Source: an uncultured Chitinophagaceae bacterium
GTDB taxonomy: Bacteria > Bacteroidota > Bacteroidia > Chitinophagales > Chitinophagaceae
Direction of reading: 5' to 3'
Assembly (NCBI GenBank): GCA_903895845.1
Contig: CAITVK010000056.1
Span: 1 to 51,030, forward strand
DNA: 51,030 nucleotides
In this document: piece after piece, positions 25,070 to 33,368 of the stretch
How the letters are laid out: the number at the start of each line of letters is the position of its first letter
Numbering within the stretch: position 1 is the first letter of the stretch
Notes under the pieces: model-generated
The model's input: only the letters and a program-made list of their open reading frames with translations
Database searches by the model: none
Told to the model about the DNA's origin: nothing
Position numbers and translations under genes: made by a program

Positions 25070-25747
25070 TTATTGTGTAGTAATTGGCAAACTGGTATTC
25101 ATGGGTCCCATGCCTTTGTTGTTTACGCCAAAAGCAGTAACATTCATTGGGATAGCGGGAAGATTAGAAAAAGCCACAGCGTGCGATGTGCTTATTTTTA
25201 TGTACGTAGATACGCCTGCACTTGTTACTACCAATGTATTATTTATCTGGGTGATAACAACACCAGTCGGACTACTTACAAAAACATAAGTAAGATTTTT
25301 TACACCCGTTATTGGGGCAACAGATGCCCTGAATAATCCTTTTACGGTAGAGGCAACTAATTTAAATACAAGAAACAATGTTGGTAATACCCCAGCTGAG
25401 GAAGTAGCTTTACTTGCTTCGAAGCCTGCGTTTATAATAACATTTTCATCGCCGGCTGCAGTTACGCTTACATAGTTTGCCGTCTGCCTAAAAGCGTTGT
25501 TCCAGTTTTTAACGGCTGTTTTCAAATCAGACTTAGACGTTTTAAGCCCCAAGGCAGCAGAAGCAATTGCTGTATTGAGTGCATTATTCAAGCCCGTTAA
25601 TTCAAGAATTGTGTAAGGAAGATTTGTAAACTTAGCTATCGTGTTTCCGATGCCTGTGATAACGCCTTTGCCAAATGTAACTTTTAGTTCGGGGGTAATT
25701 TTGATAAAAGTGAGTAATGCTTTAACAGATAATGTCATTATTTTCAT
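25070..25747 (-). CDS. Uncharacterised protein, possible fibronectin-III-like C-terminus
   Basis: Chosen start at 25747 (MKIMTLSVK), because the longer frame adds a sequence without signal or conservation. The product is 225 residues. The N-terminal half is helical (ELTGLNNALNTAIASAALGLKTSKSDLKTAVKNWNNAFRQTANYVSVTAAGDENVIINAGFEASK). The second half is rich in Val/Thr strands (LTYVFVSSPTGVVITQINNTLVVTSAGVSTYIKIS). This matches a common Bacteroidota type of unknown protein with a helical hairpin domain ('GD..II..aGFe.sK') followed by an Ig/FN3-like beta domain. No signal peptide is seen. Function is unknown. Confidence 0.7.
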   Translation of the reverse strand: MKIMTLSVKALLTFIKITPELKVTFGKGVITGIGNTIAKFTNLPYTILELTGLNNALNTAIASAALGLKTSKSDLKTAVKNWNNAFRQTANYVSVTAAGDENVIINAGFEASKATSSAGVLPTLFLVFKLVASTVKGLFRASVAPITGVKNLTYVFVSSPTGVVITQINNTLVVTSAGVSTYIKISTSHAVAFSNLPAIPMNVTAFGVNNKGMGPMNTSLPITTQ

Positions 25748-25928
25748 TTTAGGCAACAAGCAAAATACTTGTTGTAGCCCCACAGAGGTAATCTTATTAA
25801 TCCATACCGCAACACACTATTTTCAAATAAGGGTATTTATTTTTATTTCAGGTGTAAAATAATTTTTAGAGGATACAATTTTGGAGAATTTAAGTACAGA
25901 AATAAGGAGATTTATAGGAAATAAATTT

Positions 25929-26154
25929 ATTTACACCGTGGAAAAAATCATTTACACGGTGTAAATGACCATTTCGACAGTGTAAATGAACGCTGCGACA
26001 GTGTAAATGACCATTTCGACGGTCTAAAAAAGATTTACACGGTGTAAACGACCATTTACACCGTGTAAATGATCATTTCGACAGTGTAAATGGTCGTTGC
26101 GAAGGGATAAAATTCATTTACACCGTGTAAATGAGTATTTACACGGTGTAAATG
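25929..26154. repeat. Array 2: eleven 21-bp palindromic modules with 83-bp super-period
   Basis: Equivalent core positions fall at 25935, 25956, 25977, 25998, 26019, 26039, 26060, 26081, 26102, 26122 and 26143. Steps are 21 except for 20 at 26019-26039 and 26102-26122, exactly 83 apart. The best modules are perfect dyads such as TTTACAC-G-GTGTAAA; others are TTTCGACAGTGTAAA. Read on the minus strand, the order and the degenerate 20-bp modules match array 1. The array lies between the divergent genes starting at 25747 and 26301. The rest of this gap holds nothing else I can identify. Confidence 0.93.
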
Positions 26155-26300
26155 AAAAGAAAGATGAGGTATTTTTTATTTAAACTAATCTTATTCTTCT
26201 TTACAATAGCTAATAAATAAAGTAGCGTGTGTTTATTTGAGGGATGTTATATTTACAAAGTGGAGAAGATGGTGGTGATGAAATGAAAACATAGGCAAAA

Positions 26301-27920
26301 ATGAATAAGAGACAAAACATAATATCAGAATTGGATTTGATTTCTGCTGCAAGCAACTTTCTCATGGTCTTAATTAGATTAGTTTCTATAAATCTAAATT
26401 CAAGTTTAGAAAATCTTGCAACCCGTGATTACAGAGAGCTCTTAAATCAAAATGAAATAGCATTCTTATTTGGGTTATGGCTTAAAAATCGTCATCAGAA
26501 AACCAAAGAAATTGTAGAGATTTCCCAAATGTGTGACAAAGTACATCAACTTATGAATGATTTACACTTTGCAATTTATGAATCAGTCCCTAAACTTTCC
26601 CAAAATACCACCTTTGAAGAATTAATGATTAATAGTTCGCAATTACAAGAAACCATTTTTTATTCTGGAACTGGTGCTTATGATTATCAGTTTATGGATT
26701 ATCTTAAGCATAAGTATAAATATGATTTAGAATGGATAAAAAAAAATAAAGATGTAGATCTTTCAGACTTTATAGCTTTTTACAGCTCATTAAGGTCAAT
26801 TCTAAAAATCAAATTGAATTATAAAGACATTCCTAAAGATTCAATTGAAATATATTCAATTGATAAAAATTGTTACATCTTTAAGAAAAATCCTGAATTC
26901 TTGAAAATAATAAATCTCTTTTCGATTAAAGATGATGAGGTATTAAATAGTGATTTAAATGATATTGGTGACTTGAATGAATTCGCCTTAAGACCAATAA
27001 TTGATACTGCTAACAAATATATTTTTCCGTTTCCTTATCTAATTGCTGAGACAATGTTTCAAAGCCCTTTTTATTGGATGAAAGGAGATAATACTTATGA
27101 AGATATTGCTGCAAAGAATAGAGGTACTGTCGCGGAAGAAATTGTAAAAACTGAGCTTCTTAAAATTTTTCCTTGTGAGTATGTTTACAATAATGTTTTT
27201 GTCAACATTAATAAAGCAACAAGATTAACAGATATTGATGTATGTATTTTTTTTGAAGGAACATTAGTTATGTTCCAAGTGAAATCAAAGATGCTAACTC
27301 AATTATCCAAGAAAGGTGATTTGTCACAAATAAAAATGGATTTCACAAAAGCTGTTGAAGAATCTTTCAAACAAGCAATAAAAGTTTATGATCGAATTTT
27401 ATCTGGAACTTGTAAACTTGTCGATGAAAACAGAAAAGAATTGATTAATGTTCAATCAATAAAAGAGATTTACTCCATTTGTATTGTTTTAGATAATTAT
27501 CCGCCACTCTTGGTTCATTCGCGTGTTTTTTATCATGATAAAGAGAGTGTTCCTATCGCTATGAGTATCTTTGATTTTCAGGTTTTAGTAAAATACTTGA
27601 CGACCCCTCTAATGTTTATAGATTATATAAAAAAAAGAACTAAACACTCGAAAACAATCGTAACTGATACGGAACTTTCATATTTAAAGTTCTTTCTTGA
27701 TTATGAATTTAAAATTCCAGAGAACTCGGATTTACTGATGCTAGACGGGGATTTTGGTCAATACTTTGACAAGCATTTTTATATGCAACTTTTAGATAAA
27801 TATGAATCGCAATTTCCAAATTTTGTAAATGACATTGGTCGTAATGATGGATGCTTTTGTGGAAGTGGTAAAAAATTTAAACATTGTTGTAAAAATCAAT
27901 TAGTTAAAACTGGTTCATAA
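26301..27920 (+). CDS. PD-(D/E)xK nuclease-like protein with C-terminal SEC-C zinc motif
   Basis: A 539-residue protein not recognised as a named family. A central segment (about 273-345) has the layout of the restriction-endonuclease fold: E279/E280 in RGTVAEEIVKTELLKIFP, then TDIDVCIFFEGTLVMFQVKSK with D311/D313 and Q326-x-K328. This is D-x(n)-[EQ]-x-K, as in NERD and other DNA-cleaving modules. The C-terminus GRNDGCFCGSGKKFKHCCK (C518, C520, H528, C529, C530) is a SEC-C zinc motif. The N-terminal third is helical and unknown. The gene is visibly more AT-rich than its neighbours, which suggests recent acquisition, and stands alone. A role in defence or DNA processing is an inference. Confidence 0.7.
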   Translation: MNKRQNIISELDLISAASNFLMVLIRLVSINLNSSLENLATRDYRELLNQNEIAFLFGLWLKNRHQKTKEIVEISQMCDKVHQLMNDLHFAIYESVPKLSQNTTFEELMINSSQLQETIFYSGTGAYDYQFMDYLKHKYKYDLEWIKKNKDVDLSDFIAFYSSLRSILKIKLNYKDIPKDSIEIYSIDKNCYIFKKNPEFLKIINLFSIKDDEVLNSDLNDIGDLNEFALRPIIDTANKYIFPFPYLIAETMFQSPFYWMKGDNTYEDIAAKNRGTVAEEIVKTELLKIFPCEYVYNNVFVNINKATRLTDIDVCIFFEGTLVMFQVKSKMLTQLSKKGDLSQIKMDFTKAVEESFKQAIKVYDRILSGTCKLVDENRKELINVQSIKEIYSICIVLDNYPPLLVHSRVFYHDKESVPIAMSIFDFQVLVKYLTTPLMFIDYIKKRTKHSKTIVTDTELSYLKFFLDYEFKIPENSDLLMLDGDFGQYFDKHFYMQLLDKYESQFPNFVNDIGRNDGCFCGSGKKFKHCCKNQLVKTGS

Positions 27921-28012
27921 ATATCTAGGTATAGTTCCTGCACTTCTAATAAATAAATTGCTGGCGCATTGCGTACCGCATGTGCCTTCGCTAAGTTTTA
28001 GTTTATTACACA

Positions 28013-28052
28013 AACAACAACGCCCACGACAATCATCGTGGGCGTTGTTGTT
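28013..28052. terminator. Bidirectional terminator between convergent genes
   Basis: A perfect 17-bp stem, AACAACAACGCCCACGA (28013-28029) with its complement (28036-28052), lies between the stop of the plus-strand nuclease-like gene (27920) and the stop of the minus-strand FG-GAP gene (28071). Its symmetry lets it serve both. Confidence 0.85.
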
Positions 28053-28070
28053 AAGTCAATATAAAAACAA

Positions 28071-30128
28071 TTATTCTATCACAACTTGCTTGGTTTGTTT
28101 ACCCGAAGGGGTGAAGATGGTTACTGAATAAACACCTTTGGCAAAACCATTCACAGGGACTTGTTGCAACGGTGTGTTCTGCATCTTATTTGTATAAACA
28201 GCGTTTCCTGCCTGGTCTGTTATCAGAATCAACCCATTGGCACTCACTTCATCTGTTTTTATGTTAAGGATACTTTTTGCCGGATTAGGAAACACAGCAA
28301 AAGAAACCTTCTTGCTGCAATCTATAGAAACAGTGTTGCTATATGTTTTTGCACCGTTATTATCCACCGATTGCAACCTGTAATATACCAGCGAAGCATT
28401 GTTTGCCAATGGCAAAGCATCAGTAAATGTATAGGTATAGCCTGCACCATGCACCCCTACCCTTCCCACTTCGGCAAAAGATCCGCTACCATTGCTACGT
28501 TGCACAATGTAATAGGAAGTATTTGTTTCGGTAGCAGTTTTCCAAGACAACAAGGCGCTGCCCGAGGTTTGATACTTACCTGTAAATGAAAGAAATGAAA
28601 CAGGAAGGGCAGTTGAACCCGCATTGTGAAAGACTGAGATTGTATTCTTGCCATAATCGGGCACAACTAAATCTGCTTTACCATCGCCATCCACATCTGC
28701 AATGGCAGCAGAAAAAGGATACGTGCCTGTTGCAAAGCTTACACCTGCAGCAAATGACGCCGCTGAAAATGTACCAGTAGTATAATTATTTTTGATGGCA
28801 GAAACAGTGTTACTGATAAGGTTTGCCACTACAATATCTGGGATACTATCGCTATCAACATTACCTACAGCAACAAAATAGGGAGATGCACCATTGGAAG
28901 GCAAATCGAACTTAGCAGCAAAGGAAGCAGCCGTTATTGCACCTGCCGTAGCTGTATTTCTGAGAACTGAAAGGGTATTACTTCCCTGATTGGCAACAAT
29001 AATATCGGGTTTACCATCATTGTTCAAGTCACCAATAGCCAACGCATTAGGCCCGGTACCCACTGTAAAATCAACTTTAGCAGCAAAAGAAGTGGTATCA
29101 ATGCTGTTGGCAATACCCTTGTTGTGTAGTATAGATATTGTTTTTGCATTTAGATTAGAAACTACTAAGTCCAACTTTCCATCGCCATCTACATCTGCAA
29201 TTGCTACAAAGGTTGGTCCTAATCCTGTTGTAAAGTCGACAGCGGCTGCAAAAGAAGACGCATCGATATTGCCCACCGTGGATGTATTTTTCAATACAGA
29301 AACTGTATTATTAAAACTATTTACTACTGCCAGATCAAGTTTGCCATCCCCATTCAAATCGCCAATGGCAACAGAAGTAGGCAATGATATTGAATCTGCC
29401 ACAAAGCTCACTTTGGCAGCAAGGGAAGATGCACTGATGCTACCAACTTTGGCCGTGTTTCTATATACAGATATTTTATTGGTGAACATATTGGTGATAA
29501 CGATATCTGGCTTACCATCCCCATCCAGATCGGCAATTGCAACTGCACTTGGTGTTGAGTCGGTTGCAAAATCTACCTTAGTAGCAAAGGCAGCTTGTGA
29601 CAGTGTACTCGTGTTTCTTAAAATAGAAAATGTATTGGTACTTCTGTTAACAACCACAACATCTGGCTTACCATCCCCATCAATATCTGCAACAGCAATA
29701 AAACCGGCAGGGTTATTACCTGTAGTAAAATCTGCTTTAGCACTAAAAAAGGAAGATGCTATTGGCTGACCAACACCCGTATTGAACGTTACTTCGAAAG
29801 GCTGCGTAGCACTTCCTATTAAATTTGTTTCTGTATTCACAACAGAAATAGGTTGATACGTTGCACCCGCTGGTACGGTTACTACCAAACTATTGGTAGT
29901 GGCACTTTGCACAGTAGCTATAGTTGCACCAAAAAACACAACATTCTTGGCAGTGTTGGAACTAAAATTATTACCGGTGATAGTCACAGACGTACCTACA
30001 GCCCCACTTGTAGGTTGAAAAGAAGTAATGATGGGCTGTGCATTGGATGCTATCGCAAAGAATAGAACCAGAAAAAGACTAAAGCCCTTTGAAGCTGACG
30101 ACCTGCTATATTGTAATTTTTGTTGCAT
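28071..30128 (-). CDS. Secreted FG-GAP/VCBS-repeat protein with IPT domain and T9SS sorting signal
   Basis: A 685-residue exported protein. After a signal peptide ending near SNA-Q (about 30) comes an IPT/TIG domain (ITSFQPTSGAVGTSVTITGNNFSS, about 33-115). Seven FG-GAP/VCBS repeats of about 58 residues follow, each containing D-x-D/N-x-D-G-x-x-D calcium-binding-type loops (IADVDGDGKLDLVV and variants). One of the loops is degenerate (VGNVDSDSIPDIVV). The C-terminal domain (about 605-685, FAVFPNPAKSILNI ... KGVYSVTIF ... KQVVIE) is a type A T9SS sorting domain that directs secretion across the outer membrane and attachment to the surface. It probably acts as an adhesin or carbohydrate-binding surface protein. 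It sits 27 bases from the GH28 gene upstream and may share its transcript. Confidence 0.92.
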   Translation of the reverse strand: MQQKLQYSRSSASKGFSLFLVLFFAIASNAQPIITSFQPTSGAVGTSVTITGNNFSSNTAKNVVFFGATIATVQSATTNSLVVTVPAGATYQPISVVNTETNLIGSATQPFEVTFNTGVGQPIASSFFSAKADFTTGNNPAGFIAVADIDGDGKPDVVVVNRSTNTFSILRNTSTLSQAAFATKVDFATDSTPSAVAIADLDGDGKPDIVITNMFTNKISVYRNTAKVGSISASSLAAKVSFVADSISLPTSVAIGDLNGDGKLDLAVVNSFNNTVSVLKNTSTVGNIDASSFAAAVDFTTGLGPTFVAIADVDGDGKLDLVVSNLNAKTISILHNKGIANSIDTTSFAAKVDFTVGTGPNALAIGDLNNDGKPDIIVANQGSNTLSVLRNTATAGAITAASFAAKFDLPSNGASPYFVAVGNVDSDSIPDIVVANLISNTVSAIKNNYTTGTFSAASFAAGVSFATGTYPFSAAIADVDGDGKADLVVPDYGKNTISVFHNAGSTALPVSFLSFTGKYQTSGSALLSWKTATETNTSYYIVQRSNGSGSFAEVGRVGVHGAGYTYTFTDALPLANNASLVYYRLQSVDNNGAKTYSNTVSIDCSKKVSFAVFPNPAKSILNIKTDEVSANGLILITDQAGNAVYTNKMQNTPLQQVPVNGFAKGVYSVTIFTPSGKQTKQVVIE

Positions 30129-30155
30129 AATATTTTAAATATTGAGTTCTGTTGA

Positions 30156-31376
30156 TTAAAATCCTTGAATACCTGTAACACCCGTACAAATAACGTTGGT
30201 ACCATTTTTTGCAGCAGCTTTATTGATAATTACATTTTTGAATGTAACCCCATTTGCATAATTGATAGTTATATTCTTGCTAGAGATGTTTGCATTTTTA
30301 ATAACAATGTTTTGAATGATACTATTTGATAGTCCATTGAAAGTTACAGGATTAGTGGAACCTGTAACAGTAAGGTTATTAAAGTAAAGGTTAGCTCCAG
30401 CCGGAACATTTGGGGGAGTAGTTACAACAGCGGTTGAATAATTCCAGTCAATTACAATTGGATTTGTAACACCTGTCATTGTGATATTGGAGTAGTAGGC
30501 GTTTGTAACAAGTCCACCCGCACCTGTATAAGATTTAATTCTTATGCCATTTGTTGTCTTATTAAAAGTGCATCCTGTAACTCTCAGGTTATTATATCCC
30601 CCGCTAGTTTCACTTCCTATGGATAGTCCATGTCCGTAACCAAATGTACAGTTGGCAACAGTAATATCCTGACAACCTGCTGCTGCTCCAGCATTTCCAC
30701 CAGCTTTAATGGCAATGTTATCATCTCCATCACTGATAGAGCAATTGGTAATTAATACATTAAAGCATTGTGAAGGATCAATCCCATCCGTGTTTGGAGA
30801 GTTTTTATCGGTATTGATAGTGATGTGGTCTATCACAACATTGGTACAAGCATTGGGGACAATATGAAAGCTTGGAGAATTCTGAATGGTGAGACTGTCA
30901 ATGGTGAGGTTGGTAATATTTGACAAATAAATTAATCGAGGTCTATTGCTGATTGTTTTTGCATTGTATGCAGCCCACCAAGGAGCCCCACTTCCATCGA
31001 TAGTGCCTCCACCAGTAATTCTAACATTGGTAATTGCACTACCAGTGTACAACAAATTCTTCAGAGACCCACTAACTGTCCAATCTGCCATATTAGGACT
31101 ACCCAGTAGTGTAGCAGCACTGTCAATTCGCAAAGTGACATTACTCAACATTTTTAATGGTGCAGTACGGTAGGTTCCTGCTGTTAGTCTTACTGTACCC
31201 CCACCTGTTTTATTGCAATAATTTATTGCACCTTGTATGTAAGTTGTTTTCAAAGTTGTATCGCCCGAAGCAATAGTCAATGTGGAGTCATTGTCGTCAT
31301 AATAAGCGAAAGTCTTTCCAGAATAAATACACAAAACACAAAAAGCAAGAAAGTAAACCAGATGTTTATTCATCAT
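30156..31376 (-). CDS. Glycoside hydrolase family 28 (polygalacturonase-like)
   Basis: A 406-residue exported parallel beta-helix enzyme. The signal peptide is MMNKHLVYFLAFCVLCIYSGKTFA. All GH28 active-site motifs are intact: NTDGID (D197), DGDDNIAIK (D218, D219), GHGLSIGS (H249) and GIRIKS (R279, K281). The expected activity is hydrolysis of polygalacturonate or rhamnogalacturonan in the periplasm or outside the cell. The upstream gene on the same strand encodes a GntR/LacI-type regulator (42 bases between them) and the downstream gene an FG-GAP T9SS protein. This looks like a small pectin-related unit, although no SusC/SusD pair is present in the window. Confidence 0.94.
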   Translation of the reverse strand: MMNKHLVYFLAFCVLCIYSGKTFAYYDDNDSTLTIASGDTTLKTTYIQGAINYCNKTGGGTVRLTAGTYRTAPLKMLSNVTLRIDSAATLLGSPNMADWTVSGSLKNLLYTGSAITNVRITGGGTIDGSGAPWWAAYNAKTISNRPRLIYLSNITNLTIDSLTIQNSPSFHIVPNACTNVVIDHITINTDKNSPNTDGIDPSQCFNVLITNCSISDGDDNIAIKAGGNAGAAAGCQDITVANCTFGYGHGLSIGSETSGGYNNLRVTGCTFNKTTNGIRIKSYTGAGGLVTNAYYSNITMTGVTNPIVIDWNYSTAVVTTPPNVPAGANLYFNNLTVTGSTNPVTFNGLSNSIIQNIVIKNANISSKNITINYANGVTFKNVIINKAAAKNGTNVICTGVTGIQGF

Positions 31377-31418
31377 ATATTATTAAAATCTAAAAGTTAT
31401 TGCTCAATCAAAACTCCC

Positions 31419-32450
31419 CTACAATGATGCCCTCTCGTATAAATGAAATGGCATAGCCTCATGCAACAAAGATTTTTCCAGCACTGCATTGGCAGCCCTC
31501 TCTCCCATTAATTGAAAATCGGTAGAGATAGTGGTAATACCTTTAAGAATTATTTTCTTCAATGGAGATTCATTATAAGAAATAACCCCAACATCTTTCC
31601 CTACCACTAAGTCGGTAGATAAAATCTTCTCTATCAGTTCCACAAGGTCATTCTCCATGTGCGTAATAAAAACATCGCCTGCCTCAATGGTTAAATTATT
31701 AAAGTCTTGTACCACCACATAATTAAACGCATACTCGTGACAAAAATTCAAGAAGCCTTTTACAATCTCAATTGGATAAATGGCATACTCCAAACTAATA
31801 ATTTTTAGCGTATGATATTTACTCAACAAGGGTAAGGCCTTCTCTAAAGCGAGGTAGATATCCTTTTCAAAATTTTGATATACTGCCGCATAGCTTCCTG
31901 TAACCTTAGGCACAAGCTTGTCAATTATTATCAGTTTATCCTTAGGGATTTTATTGATAATCTCATGTGCATTATCACCACCATCTTTAAAGTGAGGCAT
32001 AATCAGGTAATGTGTGTACTGATCGATTCTTGGAGACAATATCTTCTTAAAGAAAGTGAAATCATTATTATAAATAAAGAAATCTACTGCCGCAGTTTCA
32101 GGAATATTTTCAACAAATGCATCGTAAATGATTTTCTTATGAGGACTCAGTTTATTAAAAAGCATCAATATTTTAAGGTGATCTTCCACCTCGATGTTCT
32201 TAATAAAATACCCTTTTCCGGGGATTGAACCCAATATTCCAATATTCTTCAGATGCTTATATGCTTTCTCAACTGTATCCCTGGATATTTCATATTCAAA
32301 ACTTAGTTCATTAATTGAAGGAAGCGACTCCTCTTTCTCTAGCTTACCCTCATTAATCGCTTTAGTAATTGCATTCGCTAATTGCAAATACTTAGGAGTA
32401 GCTGAATAGTAACTTAAGTCTATGTACTTGTAAAAATTTTTTATGACCAT
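31419..32450 (-). CDS. GntR-type transcriptional regulator with LacI-like sugar-binding domain
   Basis: A 343-residue regulator. The N-terminal winged helix of GntR type (about 15-85) is ATPKYLQLANAITKAINEGKLEKEESLPSINELSFEYEISRDTVEKAYKHLKNIGILGSIPGKGYFI. The remainder (about 92-343) is a periplasmic-binding-protein-like effector domain as in LacI/AraR-type proteins (for example DVGVISYNESPLKKIILKGITTISTDFQLMGERAANAVLE). This fusion type in Bacteroidota controls sugar-catabolism genes in response to a monosaccharide. It is 42 bases upstream of GH28 on the same strand and most likely regulates that gene and itself. The effector is unknown. Confidence 0.92.
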   Translation of the reverse strand: MVIKNFYKYIDLSYYSATPKYLQLANAITKAINEGKLEKEESLPSINELSFEYEISRDTVEKAYKHLKNIGILGSIPGKGYFIKNIEVEDHLKILMLFNKLSPHKKIIYDAFVENIPETAAVDFFIYNNDFTFFKKILSPRIDQYTHYLIMPHFKDGGDNAHEIINKIPKDKLIIIDKLVPKVTGSYAAVYQNFEKDIYLALEKALPLLSKYHTLKIISLEYAIYPIEIVKGFLNFCHEYAFNYVVVQDFNNLTIEAGDVFITHMENDLVELIEKILSTDLVVGKDVGVISYNESPLKKIILKGITTISTDFQLMGERAANAVLEKSLLHEAMPFHLYERASL

Positions 32451-32484
32451 AACATGCAGTTGAAAATAATAATTAAGAACTAAA

Positions 32485-32513
32485 CCAAATTTAGATTATC
32501 GAACCCAAATTTA
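32485..32513 (-). promoter_or_regulatory. Duplicated -7-like element / possible operator before the regulator gene
   Basis: The minus strand carries TAAATTTGG twice, at 32505-32513 and 32485-32493, 20 bases apart. Each fits the TANNTTTG consensus, and together they form a direct repeat in front of the GntR-type gene. They could be two promoters or an autoregulatory operator. Confidence 0.45.
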
Positions 32514-33029
32514 GTACTTCCCCCGAAGTTGTTCCCTTTTATCATTATTAGCATATATTTCAATCTACAATTTATCTACTCACTATCTAACAAAGCTGAA
32601 ATAAAAGCTTTGTTGCTTGCCTGATCCATACCACACAAACTAGAAAGCGTTTTTTACTGACATTATATTATGTATTGAAAAGACAATTATAAAAGTCTTA
32701 CATATCCATACACAACACCTAGTCATCAACACTTTTTCAAATTGCAAGAACCATTCGTTAGATAAATCAATTGATAACTATGTTGCCTAAATGACAATTA
32801 TTATCTTCTTGATCCAAAGTTTTTATATAAGATAAGGGTTAGGGTCTTCCGCTTAAATAAGATTACCTAGCGACTGCTTGCATAAAGCATCTAGTCTAAA
32901 TAGGTTGTTTTAATTTGTATTTATAAACTTATCCTAACCTTTTTTGGTAGCTATCTGCATTACACCAAGTTTTATTTTCCTGATTAACACAACTAACTAC
33001 ACAACCCTTGTAACAGTCAGTATCATAAT
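32514..33029. other. Intergenic stretch without recognised feature
   Basis: About 515 bases of AT-rich DNA lie between the regulator start and the small PID-CTERM-like gene. I find no supported coding frame, no tRNA or recognisable non-coding RNA fold, and no array of the 21-bp type. The mixture of stops in all frames argues against a decayed gene. Confidence 0.5.
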
Positions 33030-33296
33030 TTATTTAGTCACCAATCGCTTTGGGTATTTATTTTTAATTATTTTAGACGCATAGGCAATGCCACTTGCAG
33101 CCAACATCAAACTCATCCCTCCATCAAAAGGTACAACCGGGCCGCCATCTCCACCAACGCCTTCACTAGGACTACCAGGTCCACCAATACCAGGATCATC
33201 GGCAGGACTTTGGGCACTTACATTAATAGTTGCGAAACATACGCCTACCAAAACGGTAATCACCATCAGCCTGATACTTTTTATCACTTGTTGCAT
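33030..33296 (-). CDS. Small exported protein with PID-CTERM-like sorting domain
   Basis: An 88-residue protein. A signal peptide (ending VSA-Q) is followed by a short Gly/Pro/Asp/Ser linker (SPADDPGIGGPGSPSEGVGGDGGP). Next comes a C-terminal VVPFDGGMSLMLAASGIAYASKIIKNKYPKR: a motif, a hydrophobic helix and a basic cluster. This tripartite end matches the PID-CTERM type of sorting signal described in Bacteroidota and resembles exosortase-type signals. The mature peptide has almost no room for a domain. It lies upstream of, and on the same strand as, nothing closer than the giant protein's terminator, whose gene ends at 33369. It may be a surface-anchored linker peptide. Confidence 0.75.
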   Translation of the reverse strand: MQQVIKSIRLMVITVLVGVCFATINVSAQSPADDPGIGGPGSPSEGVGGDGGPVVPFDGGMSLMLAASGIAYASKIIKNKYPKRLVTK

Positions 33297-33322
33297 AACG
33301 CTAGTTTAATTTGTTTTGAATT

Positions 33323-33360
33323 TAGCAATTGCACCCAAGTAATCTTGGGTGCAATTGCTA
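33323..33360. terminator. Perfect hairpin after the giant surface-protein gene
   Basis: TAGCAATTGCACCCAAG (33323-33339) and its exact complement (33344-33360) form a 17-bp stem with a 4-base loop, eight bases beyond the giant gene's stop (33369, minus strand). It lacks a long T-run but is a strong candidate terminator or transcript end, and separates that gene from the small gene at 33030-33296. Confidence 0.75.
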
Positions 33361-33368
33361 TTTATTAT

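Noticed and set aside
24984-25289. Plus-strand ORF opposite the minus-strand exported protein
   Set aside because: It is the antisense frame of the minus-strand gene 25070-25747 plus its terminator, with no supporting features.
32514-33029. Possible non-coding RNA in the 515-base gap
   Set aside because: I could not find a stable structured core or a promoter-terminator pair that would define a transcript.
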